Shown here piece after piece: positions 60,796 through 64,000 of a DNA stretch of 64,000 bases (position 1 is the stretch's first letter; each line of letters begins with the position of its first letter). The notes beneath the pieces were generated by a model. It made no database searches, was not told where the DNA came from, and saw only the letters and a list, made by a program, of their open reading frames with translations. The stretch spans positions 900,501-964,500 of the forward strand of contig NZ_JARUBO010000005.1 of NCBI RefSeq assembly GCF_029626235.1, read 5' to 3'. The DNA comes from Micromonospora sp. WMMD1120. GTDB taxonomy: Bacteria; Actinomycetota; Actinomycetes; Mycobacteriales; Micromonosporaceae. The position numbers and the translations under genes are program-made.

Positions 60796-61007
60796 GCGAT
60801 CACCGCGATCAGATCGCCGTCCTGCACGACGTCGCCCTCGTGCACCGCCAACTGCTGGAGCACACCGTCGGACTCGGCGACGACCGGGATCTCCATCTTC
60901 ATCGACTCGAGGATCACCAGGGTGTCGCCCTCGGCCACCGTGTCGCCCGCCGTGGCCACGACCTTCCAGACGTTCGCCACCATCTCGGCGCGGATCTCCT
61001 CGGCCAT
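60792..61007 (-). CDS. Biotinyl carrier protein, TB7.3-like
   Basis: This 71-residue protein is a stand-alone biotinyl/lipoyl domain with the biotin site Lys in E-S-M-K-M-E-I-P-V near residue 37. It carries flanking D-T-V-A-E-G-D and G-D-V-V-Q-D-G-D-L turns. Mycobacterial TB7.3 (Rv3221c) is a close match in size and lies next to rshA-sigH, as here. It may serve as carrier in an acyl-CoA carboxylase, but no carboxylase subunit gene occurs nearby, so its partner is unknown. Confidence 0.9.
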   Translation of the reverse strand: MAEEIRAEMVANVWKVVATAGDTVAEGDTLVILESMKMEIPVVAESDGVLQQLAVHEGDVVQDGDLIAVIA

Positions 61008-61234
61008 GTCCGGGCCCTCCCTCTTCGCGATGTGTCTGCCGACGTATCCAATCATGCGTCCGTCGGTGGTGGGCGCGCAGCGGCACGGGCCGGAAGGCAC
61101 GTCCGCCCTGCGGGCGGCGGCGGGTGCCGTCGGCACTACCATCAGCGGGTCGGACCCGACGCCGGACGGCCGGTGGGCGCACCGGCGCCGAGGTCGTGCG
61201 CAGGACGGCTCCGACCGATCACGAGGAGGTCAGC

Positions 61235-61309
61235 ATGGCGAAGAAGGCTCGGAAGAAGAAGGCGCGCAAGAAGAGCGCCGCGAACCACGGCAAGCGCCCC
61301 AACTCCTGA
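61235..61309 (+). CDS. Ribosomal protein bL37 (24 residues)
   Basis: This 24-residue very basic peptide is M-A-K-K-A-R-K-K-K then ...SAANHGKRPNS, with an ideal GAGGAGGT (61223-61230) ahead of ATG 61235. The A-N-H-G-K-R-P-N end matches bL37, a tiny protein found in the large subunit of the Mycobacterium smegmatis ribosome. It is easily missed because of its size. It lies divergent to the TB7.3-like gene and convergent with rsrA. Confidence 0.85.
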   Translation: MAKKARKKKARKKSAANHGKRPNS

Positions 61310-61371
61310 ACGCGTCGGCGGGTCCGTGGCCCGTCACCGCTCAGCCCGACCCGGCCGCGGCCGGGGACACC

Positions 61372-61403
61372 GGTGGCCCGGGTCGACACCGACCCGGGCC
61401 ACC
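61372..61403. terminator. Perfect hairpin between bL37 and rsrA
   Basis: The arms GGTGGCCCGGGTCG and CGACCCGGGCCACC (14 bases) enclose ACAC. It lies 62 bases after bL37 and 28 bases beyond the rsrA stop, so it may stop both convergent transcripts. Confidence 0.8.
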
Positions 61404-61431
61404 GTTCGTGCTCTGACAGACGCGCCGACGC

Positions 61432-61719
61432 TCAGTCGGCCAACTCGCGGGACTCGCTGGTCTCGAAGACCACCAGCTCGGTGAGCTTGACCCGCAGGCG
61501 CTCGCGCAGCTGGTCCGGGGCGGTCTCGTTGCCGCAGCAACGGGCCACCAGCGCCCGCACCTCCTGCTCCAGCCCGTACTCGCGCAGGCACGGCCCGCAC
61601 TCGTCGAGGTGGTCGCGGATCAACGAGCGACGCTCGTCGGCGCACTCGAGATCCAGGTAGAGATACACCTCCGCGAGCACCTCGCGGCAGTCCGTCTCGT
61701 GCGGCTCCCCACAGCTCAC
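61432..61719 (-). CDS. rsrA: Redox-sensitive zinc anti-sigma factor (RsrA/RshA)
   Basis: This 95-residue cytoplasmic protein has the ZAS motif H-x3-C-x2-C (H-L-D-E-C-G-P-C near residue 37) and an additional Cys in D-C-R-E near 11. These bind zinc and form a disulfide on oxidation, releasing the sigma factor. It lies one base after the sigR stop in the same direction, in the standard sigR-rsrA operon. Length and Cys pattern fit RsrA of Streptomyces and RshA of Mycobacterium. Two extra cysteines (C-C near residue 60) are also present. Confidence 0.94.
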   Translation of the reverse strand: MSCGEPHETDCREVLAEVYLYLDLECADERRSLIRDHLDECGPCLREYGLEQEVRALVARCCGNETAPDQLRERLRVKLTELVVFETSESRELAD

Positions 61720-61720
61720 G

Positions 61721-62548
61721 TCACACCTCCCGACCGGCAGCGGCGGCGGTCGAGCCCTTCGACGAGCGGGCGGCGCTGAAGCCCCGCTCCTCGGCGTATT
61801 GCTCGAGCAGCTTGCGCAGATTACGACGGCCCCGGTGCAGGCGCGACATCACGGTGCCGATCGGCGTGCCCATGATGTCCGCGACCTCCTTGTAGGAGAA
61901 GCCCTCGACATCGGTGAGGTAGACCGCCAGGCGGAACTCCTCCGGCAACTGCTGGAGGGCCTCCTTGACGTCGCTGTCCGGCAGCCGGTCCAGTGCCTCG
62001 GTCTCGGCCGAGCGCAACCCGCTGGAGGTGTGCGACTCGGCCTCGGCGAGCTGCCAGTCGGTGATCTCCTCGGTCGGCGCCTGGATCGGCTGGCGCTGCC
62101 GCTTACGGTAGGAGTTGATGTAGGTGTTGGTCAGGATCCGGTAGAGCCAGGCCTTCAGGTTCGTGCCCTGCTCGAACTGGTGGAAGGCCGCATAGGCCTT
62201 CAGGTAGGTCTCCTGGACCAGGTCCTCGGCATCCGCCGGGTTACGCGTCATCCGCAGCCCAGCAGCGTAGAGCTGATCGACGAATGGCATCGCGTCCCGT
62301 TCGAACCGGGCCCTGCGCTCGTCCGTCTTCTCGGTGGTCAACCGCACATCCCCTCGCGTCGGATGCTTTCCCGCCGAGGATACGCGCACGGACCTGGCCG
62401 CAGATTCACTTTCGGCCGGTGTGCCAGTGCTCACCGCGCCCACCCGGCCCGGGCCTGCCGTCACGGGCCATTCCGGAGCGTCCAGCAGCCGCTTCAGCTG
62501 CCGGGCGTCCCGTTCGTCCCGTTGCAGGCTTCGTGTCTCGGTTGGCAC
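61721..62548 (-). CDS. sigR: ECF sigma factor SigR/SigH (long form from GTG 62548)
   Basis: The sigma core has region 2 ([17 protein letters not shown]) and region 4 ([23 protein letters not shown]). It directs thiol-oxidative stress genes and is held by RsrA, encoded next. Two starts are supported. GTG 62548 follows GAGGGG and gives 275 residues. GTG 62347 gives 208 residues and is the normal-sized protein. Streptomyces makes both: a stable SigR and an unstable N-terminally extended SigR' from a self-activated promoter. The 67-residue extension here is comparable to that arrangement. Confidence 0.92.
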   Translation of the reverse strand: MPTETRSLQRDERDARQLKRLLDAPEWPVTAGPGRVGAVSTGTPAESESAARSVRVSSAGKHPTRGDVRLTTEKTDERRARFERDAMPFVDQLYAAGLRMTRNPADAEDLVQETYLKAYAAFHQFEQGTNLKAWLYRILTNTYINSYRKRQRQPIQAPTEEITDWQLAEAESHTSSGLRSAETEALDRLPDSDVKEALQQLPEEFRLAVYLTDVEGFSYKEVADIMGTPIGTVMSRLHRGRRNLRKLLEQYAEERGFSAARSSKGSTAAAAGREV

Positions 62549-62586
62549 CGGTCACCCCCCTCGCAGAAAAGTCGTCCGGGGGTAGT

Positions 62587-62613
62587 AACGCGAGAGGACC
62601 GCTGGGGCATTCC
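62587..62613 (-). promoter_or_regulatory. Candidate SigR-dependent autoregulatory promoter
   Basis: On the minus strand a -35 GGAAT (62613-62609) and -10 GTT (62589-62587) are 19 bases apart. This resembles the SigR/SigH consensus GGAAT-N18-GTT with one extra base. Transcription would start near 62580, about 32 bases before the long sigR start. It predicts positive feedback. Confidence 0.65.
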
Positions 62614-62784
62614 GGCCGATCCTCCCCCGTTCCTGGTCCCGACCCCGACGGCGGTCGGCGCTGGGACCAGGAAGGGCCTGGGAGGACTGGCGCCACGACT
62701 CCGTTCGGGCCGGCGGCACCACCGGATGCAACGACCCGTCCCGGGCAGCGGAAACGGTCGCGTGGGCGTGCCGGCCCCGGAGGG

Positions 62785-63399
62785 TCAGTCGGCCGTCCAG
62801 CCCTGGGCCGCCAGCCACTCCCGGACGGCCGCCCCGGTGCCGGTCGGATCTCTGCGCAGGTCGTGCGTCTCACCCGGACGCGACACCACCCGCACGGTCG
62901 GCCCCGGCTCCGGGGTGCCGAACGGGTCCCGGTCGCCGTTGACCACGAGCGTGGGCAGGCCGGTGTCCAGTTCGGCGGCGCGCGAGCGCTCCGGCCGCCC
63001 GGGTGGGTGCAGCGGGAAGGCCAACGCCACCACCCCGGCCGCGCCCACCGTGCGGGCCGTCCGGCAGGCAACCCGCGCGCCACTCGAGCGACCGCCGACG
63101 ACAGTCGTGGGCACGTCTGTGTGCCGCGCCCGCAGCACGGCGAGCACCGCCGCCCAGGACTCGTCGAGGTGACCCGCCGGTGCCGGCGCGCGCCGACCGG
63201 CGACCCGGTAGGGCTGGGTCACCCGGACCACCACCAGACCGGCCGCGACCGCGGCGTCGCGTACCGCGAGCAGGTCGGGGGCGTCCACGCTGCCGCCCGC
63301 ACCGTGCCCGAGGACGAGCAGCGCGGTGGCCGGGCGGCCCGGCAGGTCGGTGTCGATCCGCGCGGGCCCGCGCGGGGTGTCGATCTCGTCGGCTGGCAC
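62785..63399 (-). CDS. Alpha/beta hydrolase of the KANL3/Tex30-like type
   Basis: This 204-residue protein starts at GTG 63399. The motifs L-V-L-G-H-G-A-G-G near residue 32, G-G-R-S-S-G-A-R-V-A near 100 (nucleophile Ser) and N-G-D-R-D-P-F-G near 155 (Asp), and a final T-H-D-L His, are the catalytic triad of small alpha/beta hydrolases similar to KANL3/Tex30. It has no signal peptide. The substrate is unknown. It lies upstream of sigR in the same direction and is separated from it by about 240 bases including the candidate SigR promoter. Confidence 0.85.
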   Translation of the reverse strand: MPADEIDTPRGPARIDTDLPGRPATALLVLGHGAGGSVDAPDLLAVRDAAVAAGLVVVRVTQPYRVAGRRAPAPAGHLDESWAAVLAVLRARHTDVPTTVVGGRSSGARVACRTARTVGAAGVVALAFPLHPPGRPERSRAAELDTGLPTLVVNGDRDPFGTPEPGPTVRVVSRPGETHDLRRDPTGTGAAVREWLAAQGWTAD

Positions 63400-63449
63400 C
63401 GACCCATTCTGCGCCGCCGGAAGGGTGCCGGGCGCGGACCCGCCGCCGG

Positions 63450-63842
63450 TCAGCTCAGCGGAACCAGGGCGAGCAGTCGGTCGCGGACCGGCGGGCCGGC
63501 GTCGTCGACGGCGTCCGGGTCCGGATCGACCTCGCCGCGCCACGCCACGAGCATCGCCCGGCGTTCGCGCGGCGTGGTGCCGCCCCACACGCCGTGACAG
63601 TCGCCGACGTCGAGCGCCCAGGCCAGGCAGGACCCCTGCACGTCACAACTGCGGCACAGCGCGACGGCGGCGTCCGCCGGCTCGTTCGGCGCGGGAAAGA
63701 ACGTCTCCGGATCGACGCTCTGACAGGTGCCTCTGGTGCGCCACGCGTCGTCCTGGCGCCGTTCCCGCAAGGCCCGCAGCAGTCGCGGATCCCGCCGCGC
63801 CGCCGCCACCTCGTGCGGGCGCGGCATACGTGCCCGTGTCAT
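63450..63842 (-). CDS. WhiB-family transcriptional regulator
   Basis: This 130-residue protein starts at ATG 63842 after GGGAGGTGGG. Four cluster cysteines are visible: C40 in G-T-C-Q-S, C-R-S-C near 63-66 and C72 in G-S-C-L-A-W. The G-V-W-G-G turn follows, then a basic R-E-R-R-A. The N-terminal extension of 35 residues is basic (P-R-P-H-E-V-A-A-A-R-R). It differs from WhiB1 in length and terminal regions. A subfamily cannot be assigned from sequence alone. It lies upstream of the hydrolase and close to sigR, consistent with a stress-regulator cluster. Confidence 0.88.
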   Translation of the reverse strand: MTRARMPRPHEVAAARRDPRLLRALRERRQDDAWRTRGTCQSVDPETFFPAPNEPADAAVALCRSCDVQGSCLAWALDVGDCHGVWGGTTPRERRAMLVAWRGEVDPDPDAVDDAGPPVRDRLLALVPLS

Positions 63843-64000
63843 CCACCCACCTCCCCCGTGGGACCGGCAAGATCCGTGAATGCCGTCCGCCCCGTGCGAA
63901 TCGACAGCCACTACCGGCGCTGTGTTCTATCGCACTTCACGACATCGGGACAAGGGTCTGCCAGGAACACGACCGAACGGTCGGGCGACGAATCGCGCGG

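Noticed and set aside
63843..64000. Further gene at the right edge
   Set aside because: The 158 bases hold no convincing coding frame and are probably the promoter region of the WhiB gene.

Overview
The window is high-GC actinobacterial chromosome, most likely from Micromonospora or a close relative in the Micromonosporaceae. The support is third-position G/C bias throughout, GTG starts, ATGA/GTGA gene overlaps, two WhiB proteins, a mycothiol-type SigR/RsrA pair, a Kgd-type 2-oxoglutarate enzyme, a nickel superoxide dismutase, and an XRE/DUF5753 + DUF397 pair. This is a core-genome segment with a few accessory insertions. I see no rRNA, tRNA, CRISPR array, prophage or biosynthetic gene cluster.

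Region 1 (1-8.8 kb) is the most accessory part. It holds the XRE/DUF397 pair, small unknown genes, a repeat-rich membrane protein, a ddaH-rocD arginine/ornithine operon, an IS30-family element inserted inside an older palindromic repeat, a 16-bp tandem array, a phosphotransferase-like gene and a shattered IS110-type transposase. Region 2 (8.8-20.7 kb) holds an FHA protein, a fatty-acid desaturase, a giant polytopic zinc-ribbon membrane protein, cutA, a coupled patatin/acyltransferase pair, a Ser/Thr kinase with an altered catalytic loop, a glycosyltransferase and a triple-BON protein. Region 3 (20.8-31 kb) holds an MprAB-PepD-like operon (response regulator, histidine kinase, HtrA protease), a PadR/DUF4097 pair, an OlsB/OlsA-like ornithine-lipid pair and an ABC exporter.

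Region 4 (31-45 kb) is central metabolism and oxidative-stress defence. It holds kgd with a small DUF6104-like gene, pta-ackA, two paralogous lipoprotein hydrolases, a zinc-type oxidoreductase, malic enzyme, and sodN divergent from its putative maturation protease. Region 5 (45-64 kb) resembles in gene content the mycobacterial whiB1-pdtaS-TB7.3-rshA-sigH neighbourhood: lipid kinase, whiB1-like gene, sulfite-reduction operon with a cysteine-containing leader peptide, a PdtaS-like kinase, SIS protein, TPR protein, MFS exporter with a TetR regulator, biotinyl protein, 24-residue ribosomal protein bL37, rsrA and sigR, a hydrolase and a second WhiB.

The most unusual feature is a dispersed family of intergenic palindromes. 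Their arms are CGATCTTGCAC.../...GTGCAAGATCG or GTTGATCATGAAGTT.../...AACTTCATGATCAAC. Most copies carry C-rich DNA on the left and G-rich DNA on the right. One copy has been split by the IS30 element. Other observations worth a check are a predicted long SigR isoform behind a candidate SigR-type promoter, and a candidate CRP site in front of the whiB1-like gene.
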